Assembly (NCBI GenBank): GCA_913050205.1
Contig: CAJXAU010000142.1
Span: forward strand, 1-5,399
DNA from: an uncultured Verrucomicrobiota bacterium
GTDB lineage: Bacteria > Verrucomicrobiota > Verrucomicrobiia > Limisphaerales > UBA1096
Reading direction: 5' to 3'
DNA length: 5,399 nt
How positions within the stretch are numbered: the first letter of the stretch is position 1; each line of letters opens with the position of its first letter. This document shows, piece after piece, positions 1 to 5,399 of this stretch. A program made the translations under genes and the position numbers. The notes beneath the pieces were generated by a model, which was not told the origin of the DNA, did no database searches, and saw nothing but the letters and a program-made list of their open reading frames with translations.

Positions 1-1
1 G

Positions 2-142
2 TTCAACGATCCCGGCTGCCTTTTGATTGAGATAAAATGGAACCAACGCCGGCTCGTTGAGCTGGAGGAGCACGGGTACCTGGCCCTCGACGGCTGGCTC
101 CACCGGGGTCGGGAGAAGGCCAAGTGGGAGCAGGAGGGATAA
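2..142 (+). CDS. C-terminal end of an unrecognised protein (5' end outside window)
   Basis: This is an open frame from the left edge to a TAA at 140-142, giving 46 residues that start FNDPGCLLIEIKWNQRR and end in WEQEG. It has no start codon in the window, so the gene begins further left. By hand count, GC is about 70%, 35% and 80% at codon positions 1, 2 and 3. This is the normal pattern for a real gene in GC-rich DNA, and it argues against the minus-strand open frame over the same bases. The tail is rich in charged residues and Trp, with no membrane segment or motif I can name. It does not look like the C-terminus of PurQ or PurS, the partners one would hope to find upstream of purL. The function is unknown. 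Its relation to purL is also unclear, because a gap of 236 bases separates them. Confidence 0.7.
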   Translation, partial: FNDPGCLLIEIKWNQRRLVELEEHGYLALDGWLHRGREKAKWEQEG

Positions 143-257
143 AAACAGGCGGTTCATCGGATCGAAACCAAGCGCGGACATCCTGTCGAAGGGCCAACCA
201 CTTGGCAAGAGGCGTGACCTGTTGGGGATGAAATCTTCGTGAAAACTCACGGTAGTC

Positions 258-286
258 TTGCATCCGGTTTTTTGCGTTACTATCTT
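258..286 (+). promoter_or_regulatory. Weak candidate sigma-70-type promoter for purL-purF
   Basis: TTGCAT at 258-263 and TATCTT at 281-286 are separated by 17 bases, matching the -35 and -10 consensus at 3 and 4 of 6 positions. An alternative -10, TACTAT, lies at 278-283 but would leave a spacer of only 14. The position, about 90 bases ahead of purL, is sensible. The match is weak and could be chance. Confidence 0.2.
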
Positions 287-309
287 GCGGCCGACCGGAT
301 ACCGGGAAC

Positions 310-375
310 ATGCGATCCCACGAATTGATGACTCTGTTTCATTGGATGACGCCGCGCCAAGTGCGCCGGCTGTGA
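310..375 (+). CDS. Possible 21-residue leader ORF ahead of purL
   Basis: ATG at 310 opens a 21-codon frame that ends at TGA 373-375, three bases before the purL ATG, and it is in the same reading frame as purL. The predicted peptide starts MRSHELMTLFHW and ends RQVRRL. No strong Shine-Dalgarno sequence precedes either start. If translated, it could deliver ribosomes to purL by reinitiation. It could also be a chance frame, or the remnant of an N-terminal extension cut off by the stop. It is not rich in one amino acid, so it is not an obvious attenuation leader. Its existence as a gene is speculative. Confidence 0.2.
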   Translation: MRSHELMTLFHWMTPRQVRRL

Positions 376-378
376 CAA

Positions 379-2694
379 ATGCCCGACCCCGAGATTACCC
401 CGGAAGTCATCAAGGAACACGGCATCACGCCGGAGGAATACGAGCACATCCTCGAGATCCTTGGCCGCGAGCCAAATTTCACCGAGTTGGGCATCTTCTC
501 GGTCATGTGGAGCGAACACTGCTCCTACAAAAACACACGCGCGCTTCTCAAGACATTCCCCACCCGTTCGCCGAAAGTGATCGTGGCAGCGGGTGAAGAG
601 AATGCCGGGGTGATCGACATGGGGGACGGCCTTGGGGTGGCGTTCAAGATCGAGTCGCACAATCACCCCAGCGCGGTGGAGCCGTTTCAGGGGGCAGCCA
701 CCGGGGTCGGCGGGATAATTCGCGATATTTTCACCATGGGCGCGCGGCCGATCGCGAACATGAATTCGCTGCGGTTTGGCAATCTGGAGTCACCAACCGT
801 GCGGCGGTTGTTTCGCGGCGTGGTGGCCGGCATCGCCCATTACGGCAACTGCATCGGCCTGCCCACGGTGGCGGGCGAAGTCTATTTTGACCCCTCGTAC
901 GAGGGAAATCCGCTCGTCAACGCCTTCAGCCTCGGGGTGTTGCGGCATAGCCAAGTGGCCCGGGGTGCGGCCAAGGGCGTGGGCAACCCGGTGTTTTATG
1001 TCGGCCCAGCGACCGGGCGCGATGGCTTGGCCGGCGCAGCGTTTGCGTCGCAGGATTTGACTGAGGAATCCGCCGAGCAACAGCGCGGCGCGGTGCAAGT
1101 GGGCGACCCCTTCATGGAGAAACTTTGCATGGAGGCATGCCTTGAGTTGCTGGCGACTGGCGCGGTTGCGGGGATTCAGGACATGGGTGCGGCTGGCCTA
1201 ACTTGCTCAACCTGTGAAACGGCGGCCCGTGGCGGAACCGGCATTGAGATCGATCTGGCCAAGGTGCCGCAACGCGCGCCGAACATGACGCCTTACGAAA
1301 TCCTGCTGAGCGAATCACAGGAGCGCATGCTCATCATCGTGCACAAGGGGCGCGAGGAGGAGGTGAAGCGGATTTTTGACAAGTGGGATTTGCCGTGGGC
1401 CGAGGTGGGCAAGGTGACCGACGATGGCATGATGGTGGTCAAAAACCACGGCGAAGTGGTGGCTACTGTGCCGGCGGCCAAGCTCGCCGACGATGCGCCG
1501 CTTTACCATCGTGATTCCAAGGAGCCGGAATACCTCCAGAAAACCCGGGTGCTTCAGCTTGCGGATATCCCCGGCTTGGCCAAGCCGGAGGAGGCCTTGG
1601 CCAAGCTGCTTGGCTGGCCGTCCATTGCCTCCAAGAACTGGGTTTACCGCCAGTACGACCACATGGTGCGCGCAGGCACGGCAATCAATCCCGGCTCCGA
1701 CGCTGCAGTCATCCGGGTCAAGGCGGACTCGTACCCGCCGCTGCCGGTTGGCGAGCCGCAGGATGATATCCCCGACAAGTACCTCGCGATGTCGGTCGAC
1801 TGCAACGGAGCGTTCGTTTATCTCGACCCTTACGAAGGCAGCAAAGCCACAGTGGCCGAGGCGGCCCGTAACTTGGTCTGCTCCGGCGCAAGGCCGCTGG
1901 GTGCGACGGACAATTTAAATTTTGGTAACCCACACAATCCTGAGTTGTTTTGGCAGCTCAAGGAGAGTGTGCGCGGCCTGGCCGAGGCCTGTGAGGCGTT
2001 CGGCACACCGGTGACCGGCGGCAACGTCAGCCTGTACAATCAAAACCCAGCCGGGGCCATCGACCCGACCCCGACGGTGGGAATGGTCGGCTTGGTTGAA
2101 AAGCCGGAACACATTACCAGCCAATGGTTTAAGGACGAGGGCGACGTGATCATCCTACTTGGCCAAGCGGTCGATATGGGCGATCCATTGCTTGGCTTGG
2201 GAGGCTCAGCGCTGCTGCAGGTCGAGCACGGCCGCAAGGAGGGCACCCCGCCGCCTTGCGACTTGGCCAAGGAGAAAACGCTGCATGACGCGCTGCTTGG
2301 CCTGATTGAAACCGGCGTGGTCAAGAGCGCGCATGACTGCGCTGAGGGCGGCTTGGCTGTGGCGCTGGCTGAGTGTGCGATCTCTGAATTGACCGCCCGG
2401 CAGACGCCGAGGCTCACGGGAGCTGAGATCGACTTGAGCGAAGTCGAGACCGACCGGGTGGATGCACTGCTCTACGGCGAGGCTCACGGCCGGGTGATCA
2501 TCACCACCAGCGAAGCTGAGGCCGGGGCCGCTGTAGATCGTGCAAAATTACTGGGCGTGCCGGCACAACGGATAGGCACAGTGACCGGCAACGAACAACT
2601 CTGCATCAAAGCCGGCGAAAATAGATTGAACTGGGAACTGACTACCCTGCACGACGTGTGGTGGAACACCATCGCTCGGACCATGGAAAAATGA
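379..2694 (+). CDS. purL: Phosphoribosylformylglycinamidine synthase, PurL subunit (small form)
   Basis: PurL converts FGAR, ATP and glutamine-derived ammonia to FGAM, the fourth step of de novo purine synthesis, in the cytoplasm. The 771 residues fit the small PurL family (about 740 in Bacillus). They lack the PurS-like N-terminal and glutaminase C-terminal domains of the roughly 1300-residue enterobacterial enzyme. Two tandem AIRS/PurM-type halves are visible. The first carries MWSEHCSYKNTR at 43-54 with the catalytic His47, ESHNHPS at 92-98, the Gly-rich GVGGIIRDIFTMGARP at 109-124, and GIQDMGAAGLTCSTCE at 265-280. The second carries DNLNFGNP at 511-518, TGGNVSLYNQ at 546-555 and AHDCAEGGLAVALAE at 651-665. 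The ATG at 379 gives the usual family N-terminus (ITPEVIKEHGITPEEY). No clear Shine-Dalgarno sequence precedes it, and an in-frame TGA lies six bases upstream. Small PurL works in a complex with PurS and PurQ, and neither is seen in this window. The 3' end overlaps purF by ATGA. Residues 399-409 are encoded by two close TTGGCCAA palindromes. Confidence 0.97.
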   Translation: MPDPEITPEVIKEHGITPEEYEHILEILGREPNFTELGIFSVMWSEHCSYKNTRALLKTFPTRSPKVIVAAGEENAGVIDMGDGLGVAFKIESHNHPSAVEPFQGAATGVGGIIRDIFTMGARPIANMNSLRFGNLESPTVRRLFRGVVAGIAHYGNCIGLPTVAGEVYFDPSYEGNPLVNAFSLGVLRHSQVARGAAKGVGNPVFYVGPATGRDGLAGAAFASQDLTEESAEQQRGAVQVGDPFMEKLCMEACLELLATGAVAGIQDMGAAGLTCSTCETAARGGTGIEIDLAKVPQRAPNMTPYEILLSESQERMLIIVHKGREEEVKRIFDKWDLPWAEVGKVTDDGMMVVKNHGEVVATVPAAKLADDAPLYHRDSKEPEYLQKTRVLQLADIPGLAKPEEALAKLLGWPSIASKNWVYRQYDHMVRAGTAINPGSDAAVIRVKADSYPPLPVGEPQDDIPDKYLAMSVDCNGAFVYLDPYEGSKATVAEAARNLVCSGARPLGATDNLNFGNPHNPELFWQLKESVRGLAEACEAFGTPVTGGNVSLYNQNPAGAIDPTPTVGMVGLVEKPEHITSQWFKDEGDVIILLGQAVDMGDPLLGLGGSALLQVEHGRKEGTPPPCDLAKEKTLHDALLGLIETGVVKSAHDCAEGGLAVALAECAISELTARQTPRLTGAEIDLSEVETDRVDALLYGEAHGRVIITTSEAEAGAAVDRAKLLGVPAQRIGTVTGNEQLCIKAGENRLNWELTTLHDVWWNTIARTMEK
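1571..1605. repeat. Pair of CTTGGCCAAG palindromes, one extended to 18 bases
   Basis: Bases 1571-1588 read CCGGCTTGGCCAAGCCGG, a perfect 18-base palindrome. A second CTTGGCCAAG follows at 1596-1605. Both lie inside purL and encode the Leu-Ala-Lys repeats in GLAKPEEALAK. The TTGGCCAA core recurs at 2159-2166, 2263-2270, 3510-3517, 3993-4000, 4116-4123 (extended to CCTTGGCCAAGG) and 4158-4165. That makes eight copies in the window, seven of them with the flanking C and G. The word is palindromic and so reads the same on both strands. The role is unknown. It may be a genome-wide iterated palindrome or a product of codon preference. Confidence 0.75.
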
Positions 2695-4151
2695 GCGATT
2701 CTCATCCCAAACATTACTGTGGCGTGTTCGGGGTTTATGGACACCCGAACGCTGCCGAGTTGACGTACTATGGGCTGTATGCGTTGCAACATCGCGGGCA
2801 GGAAAGTGCCGGTGTTGTGACCTGTGCAGACGGGCAATTCAAAGTGCACAAGGGAATGGGCCTGGTGCCACAAGTGTTCAAGGGCAAGGCGTTGGAGAGC
2901 CTGCGCGGCGACATGGCGATCGGGCACACTCGCTACTCGACCACCGGTTCGTCACACCTCCGCAATTCCCAGCCGCTCACGGTGGACTGTTACAAGGGGC
3001 AGATCGCCATCGCGCACAATGGCAATCTCACCAATGCGGCCCAGTTGCGGGAGGAACTGGAGTTGGACGGATCCATCTTTCAGACCACGGTCGATAGCGA
3101 AATCATTTTGCACTTAATGGCGCGGCCATCGGACAACGGGGAGAACAACCTTGTCCAGAGTTTGCAACGGATTGAGGGCGCCTACTCTCTAGTGATCATG
3201 ACCGAGAACGAGCTGATCGGGGTGCGTGACCCGCACGGTTTCAGGCCGCTCTCGATTGCAAAACTAGACGGCGCCTACGTCCTGTCCAGCGAGACGTGCG
3301 CGTTCGACCTGATCCAGGCCGAGTTCGTCCGCGACGTTGAGCCGGGAGAGATCGTCATCATCAACAAGGACGGTATCAAGTCGATCAACGCCTTCCCGAT
3401 GCAGGAGCGTCGGGCGTTTTGTATTTTTGAATACGTCTACTTTGCGCGGCCGGACTCGCGGATCAGCAACCGAAGCGTATATCAGGTGCGCGTGAACATG
3501 GGCCGCGAGTTGGCCAAGGAGACCGCGGTCGATGCCGATCTCGTTGTGCCGGTTCCCGACAGCGGGAATAGTGCCTCTCTGGGCTACTCCCTCGAGTCCG
3601 GCATCCCGTACGAGATGGCGTTCGTGCGGAATCATTATGTTGGTCGCAGCTTTTTGCAGCCGTCACAGTTGATTCGTGATTTCAACGTCCGGGTCAAACT
3701 CAACCTCATCAACGAGTTGGTCGAGGGCAAGCGGGTGGTGATCATCGACGACTCCATCGTCCGCGGGACAACCAGCAAGGCACGGGTGAACAACCTCAAG
3801 GAAGCTGGAGCCACCGAGGTACACGTTCGGGTTAGCTGTCCGCCGCACATGAATCCCTGTTTTTACGGGATTGATTTTCCGGACCGCAAAAAGCTCATGG
3901 CCGCCAACCACACGATCGAGGAGATTCAGGAGTATCTCAACGCTGACTCGGTGGCCTACCTCTCGGAGGAGGGCATGGTGCGGGCGACCGGCTTGGCCAA
4001 GGAGAACTTTTGCATGGCGTGCTACGACGGAAACTACCCGGTGCCGTTCGACCCCACGGTGGACAAGCACATCATGGAGCAACGCCGCGCGCGGGTGGAG
4101 AGCATTGGAGAGGCCTTGGCCAAGGATGAGCTACAGCCCCGGCTGCTCTAG
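2691..4151 (+). CDS. purF: Amidophosphoribosyltransferase (glutamine PRPP amidotransferase), Fe-S type
   Basis: PurF makes 5-phosphoribosylamine from PRPP and glutamine, the committed step of purine synthesis. From ATG 2691 it is 486 residues. An N-terminal Ntn glutaminase domain comes first, with catalytic Cys10 in YCGVFG, IGHTRYSTTG at 77-86 and AHNGNLTNA at 108-116. A type I phosphoribosyltransferase domain follows, with the PRPP loop VVIIDDSIVRGTTS at 349-362. Residues 1-9 form a short propeptide that must be removed to free Cys10, as in the Bacillus enzyme. Cys244 (FCIFEYVYFARPDS), Cys390 (PCFYGID), Cys441 and Cys444 (FCMACYDGNYP) match the four cysteines that bind the 4Fe-4S cluster of Bacillus PurF, so a cluster and its oxygen-linked turnover are expected. 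ATG 2691 overlaps the purL stop as ATGA, which suggests translational coupling. The GTG at 2658 is in frame but lies deep in purL and would lengthen the propeptide to 20 residues, so it was rejected. The 3' end overlaps the convergent peptidase gene by 21 bases. Confidence 0.97.
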   Translation: MSDSHPKHYCGVFGVYGHPNAAELTYYGLYALQHRGQESAGVVTCADGQFKVHKGMGLVPQVFKGKALESLRGDMAIGHTRYSTTGSSHLRNSQPLTVDCYKGQIAIAHNGNLTNAAQLREELELDGSIFQTTVDSEIILHLMARPSDNGENNLVQSLQRIEGAYSLVIMTENELIGVRDPHGFRPLSIAKLDGAYVLSSETCAFDLIQAEFVRDVEPGEIVIINKDGIKSINAFPMQERRAFCIFEYVYFARPDSRISNRSVYQVRVNMGRELAKETAVDADLVVPVPDSGNSASLGYSLESGIPYEMAFVRNHYVGRSFLQPSQLIRDFNVRVKLNLINELVEGKRVVIIDDSIVRGTTSKARVNNLKEAGATEVHVRVSCPPHMNPCFYGIDFPDRKKLMAANHTIEEIQEYLNADSVAYLSEEGMVRATGLAKENFCMACYDGNYPVPFDPTVDKHIMEQRRARVESIGEALAKDELQPRLL

Positions 4152-4166
4152 GCCCACTTGGCCAAG
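4115..4166. other. Imperfect hairpin spanning the two convergent stop codons
   Basis: CTTGGCCAAG at 4115-4124 and again at 4157-4166 can pair as a perfect 10-base stem. Inside it, GAG 4128-4130 can pair with CTC 4146-4148, and CAGC 4134-4137 with GCTG 4142-4145 around a CCCG loop. The structure covers the purF stop (4149-4151) and the peptidase stop (4131-4133), and would form in transcripts of either strand. No T run follows on either side, so it is not a classical intrinsic terminator. It could slow polymerase or protect 3' ends. It could equally be a by-product of the palindromic word that is scattered through the window. Confidence 0.3.
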
Positions 4167-5300
4167 CGGAGAGAATCCCGGCAGGGGTGCCGGCTCCGGA
4201 AGCCAAGCGGCCATAATGTCTTCGCCAAAGAAAATCCAGATCACCGCCGCCAGCGAAATATACGGGCCATAAGGAAGGCGGTCCGACCAATCCTTTCGGC
4301 CGATAGCCAGCAGGCTCACCCCAACCACGGCGCCGACCACGGCACTGGCCATCAAAGAAAACAACGCACCCTGCCAACCGACAAATGCACCGATGCCGGC
4401 CATGAATTTCACGTCTCCAAACCCCATCGCCTCGCGCGGGATGACCATCTCGTCCGCATCCGCTTTCAGGTAAGTAATCGTCTCCGGGTCAAACGACTCG
4501 TCACCGATGACAAGTTGCTTGGGCGAGAGCGCCACATCGACGTTCGTGTGGCAACGATCGATCAATTCAAGGCGGTTCGCGTGGAACCGAAGCGTATCCG
4601 AGTTTCTAAAAAAAATGTCCTCGTACGGGATGACTTCATCGGGAAGATGCAGCGCGGACTCGGTAAAAATGGCGATGTCCTCTTTTTCAAGAGGCACCGT
4701 CGTTTTTCCGAAAAACCATTTGCCCAACTGCAGCACCGCTAGCACCGAGCCGCCCCCGACAAGGATGCCAAGCCCACTTGCTGTCAGCGAGGCAGTGGCG
4801 TTCTCCAACCCGTGCAGAGAAGGCAACGCGGCGGACACAAGAAAACCAACCGCAACACCGCCAAGCGTGATTTCGTCCGGGATGATAAAGTGCTCAAAGT
4901 CGATAAACGTCGCCGTGATTAACCCGGCAAGAACAAAACTCCAGATCGCAGCCAACAACACGCCCGGAGTGGATTGCTCCCCAAACGCCAACCAACAGCA
5001 GAGGAAGGCCAAGCCGGTCAAGAGTTCGACCCCGATATAGCGGGGAGAAATTGGCTCGGCGCATTGCCTGCATTTGCCACGCAGCAACAGCCAACTGAGA
5101 ATCGGCATGTTAAGGCGCCACGGAATCGCAAACTGGCATTTTGGGCACTGCGACGGTGGGCTGACGAGACTCAGCTCACGCGGCATCCGGTAGATGCACA
5201 CATTGAGAAAACTACCGACCACCGCACCAAAGACAAAGAACACGAATGTCCAAAAAACAAACGGCGCGCGCGTCCAGAAATCCAGCAGGAAATCATTCAT
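4131..5300 (-). CDS. Type IV prepilin peptidase (A24 family leader peptidase / N-methyltransferase) with a central insertion
   Basis: This integral membrane aspartic protease removes the leader from type IV prepilins or type II secretion pseudopilins and methylates the new N-terminus. From ATG 5300 it has 389 residues, against about 250-290 for typical members. The N-terminal domain holds GSFLNVCIYRMP at 29-40 and two zinc-type cysteine pairs, CPKC at 52-55 and CRQC at 77-80, which mark the bifunctional form. The catalytic aspartates are Asp134 in IDFEHFIIPDE and Asp296 in the GFGDVK motif. Hydrophobic stretches lie near 12-35, 90-107, 113-133, 145-160, 172-192, 312-333 and 345-362. About 95 mostly polar residues (roughly 196-290) sit between the two catalytic motifs and account for the excess length. 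ATG 5300 overlaps the upstream aroE stop as ATGAATGA. The TTG at 5342 would add 14 residues lying entirely within aroE, and is less likely. No pilin or secretion gene is in view. The gene may be called pilD, gspO or comC, and the sequence does not decide which. Confidence 0.93.
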   Translation of the reverse strand: MNDFLLDFWTRAPFVFWTFVFFVFGAVVGSFLNVCIYRMPRELSLVSPPSQCPKCQFAIPWRLNMPILSWLLLRGKCRQCAEPISPRYIGVELLTGLAFLCCWLAFGEQSTPGVLLAAIWSFVLAGLITATFIDFEHFIIPDEITLGGVAVGFLVSAALPSLHGLENATASLTASGLGILVGGGSVLAVLQLGKWFFGKTTVPLEKEDIAIFTESALHLPDEVIPYEDIFFRNSDTLRFHANRLELIDRCHTNVDVALSPKQLVIGDESFDPETITYLKADADEMVIPREAMGFGDVKFMAGIGAFVGWQGALFSLMASAVVGAVVGVSLLAIGRKDWSDRLPYGPYISLAAVIWIFFGEDIMAAWLPEPAPLPGFSPLGQVGLEQPGL

Positions 5301-5399
5301 CACCGTAAATGTGTGCGGTAAGCGCGTCGCGCATGACCTCAACAGGAGCCGCTTGGCCGGTCCAGATTTCCAGTGCCTTCGCCCCCTGCCAAAGCAACA
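5293..5399 (-). CDS. aroE: Shikimate dehydrogenase, C-terminal fragment (5' end outside window)
   Basis: The frame enters from the right edge and ends at TGA 5295-5293, giving 34 complete codons. The residues LLWQGAKALEIWTG followed by PVEVMRDAL match the conserved AroE C-terminus (pattern LLxQGAxAFExWTG..P...MR..L), in which the Gln helps bind shikimate. AroE reduces 3-dehydroshikimate to shikimate with NADPH in the chorismate pathway. The fragment ends in AHIYGDE, and its stop overlaps the peptidase start by 8 bases, so the two are probably co-transcribed and coupled. Only the tail is visible. The family call rests on this one motif, and a close paralogue such as YdiB or a quinate dehydrogenase cannot be excluded. 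Confidence 0.82.
   Translation of the reverse strand, partial: LLWQGAKALEIWTGQAAPVEVMRDALTAHIYGDE

Larger units (their letters stand above)
143..378 (+). promoter_or_regulatory. Gap upstream of purL, the likely home of the purL-purF promoter
   Basis: These 236 bases lie between the upstream stop codon and purL, and hold no convincing full-length gene. What can be seen is a small hairpin, CGTGA-AAAC-TCACG, at 238-251, a run of six T at 268-273, and a CCGG-ATA-CCGG inverted repeat at 295-305. The T run does not directly follow the hairpin, so this is not a good intrinsic terminator for the upstream gene. I see no purine riboswitch core and no recognisable PurR-type operator. A short open frame at 310-375 is listed separately. 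The spacing suggests that purL-purF has its own promoter here, but the sequence does not prove it. Confidence 0.4.

Noticed and set aside
238..273. CGTGA/TCACG hairpin plus T6 run as a terminator or riboswitch
   Set aside because: The T run starts 17 bases after the short 5-base stem, and no purine riboswitch core or conserved junction can be seen.
3..311. Minus-strand open frame of 102 codons at the left edge
   Set aside because: It overlaps the plus-strand frame at 2-142, which has a proper codon-position GC pattern. The minus-strand product becomes Pro/Arg/Ser-rich low-complexity sequence there, typical of an antisense shadow.
2658..2690. GTG at 2658 as the purF start
   Set aside because: It adds 11 residues read from within purL. 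The ATG at 2691 forms an ATGA coupling and gives a 9-residue propeptide close to that of Bacillus PurF.
4178..4193. CCGGCA-GGGG-TGCCGG hairpin as a terminator for purF
   Set aside because: The stem is only 6 bases, no T run follows, and it lies wholly within the peptidase coding region.
4158..5321. Long plus-strand open frames opposite the prepilin peptidase
   Set aside because: They lack recognisable motifs and lie antisense to a gene with intact catalytic and zinc motifs, so they are shadows created by GC-rich codon use.
5301..5342. TTG at 5342 as the prepilin peptidase start
   Set aside because: The extra 14 residues are polar and are read out of frame inside the conserved aroE tail. The ATG at 5300 gives a normal N-terminus just before the first membrane segment.

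Overview
The window is a compact, GC-rich stretch of bacterial chromosome, with third codon positions strongly GC-biased. It holds two convergent gene pairs. The plus strand carries the C-terminal end of an unrecognised protein (2-142), a 236-base gap (143-378), and then purL (379-2694) and purF (2691-4151), which overlap by 4 bases. The minus strand, entering from the right edge, carries the last 34 codons of what is very probably aroE (5293-5399). It is followed, with an 8-base overlap, by a complete type IV prepilin peptidase gene (4131-5300). The two converging units overlap tail to tail by 21 bases (4131-4151), so there is no spacer and no classical terminator between them.

PurL and PurF catalyse the fourth and first steps of de novo purine synthesis. 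PurL is the short form of the enzyme, which normally needs separate PurS and PurQ subunits, and neither is recognisable upstream. PurF is the Bacillus-type enzyme, with a short propeptide ahead of the catalytic Cys and all four expected iron-sulfur cysteines. The ATGA junction suggests the two are translationally coupled. On the other strand, shikimate dehydrogenase and the prepilin peptidase are linked by ATGAATGA. They share no pathway, so this looks like tight packing rather than a functional pair. The peptidase carries an insertion of roughly 95 residues between its two catalytic aspartates.

The organism cannot be fixed from the sequence. The small PurL, the Fe-S type PurF, the insertion-bearing A24 peptidase and the weak Shine-Dalgarno sites are compatible with the Planctomycetota/Verrucomicrobiota group, with Verrucomicrobiota as my best guess. 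This is inference only. There is no sign of mobile elements, CRISPR, tRNA or rRNA.

Most of the window is ordinary housekeeping sequence. The most unusual signal is an over-represented palindrome, TTGGCCAA, usually extended to CTTGGCCAAG. It occurs eight times in 5.4 kb, where about 0.08 would be expected by chance. One copy is extended to an 18-base perfect palindrome, and two copies bracket the convergent stop codons, where they can form a hairpin. Other points worth checking are the peptidase insertion, a 21-codon open frame directly ahead of purL and in frame with it, and the missing purS/purQ.
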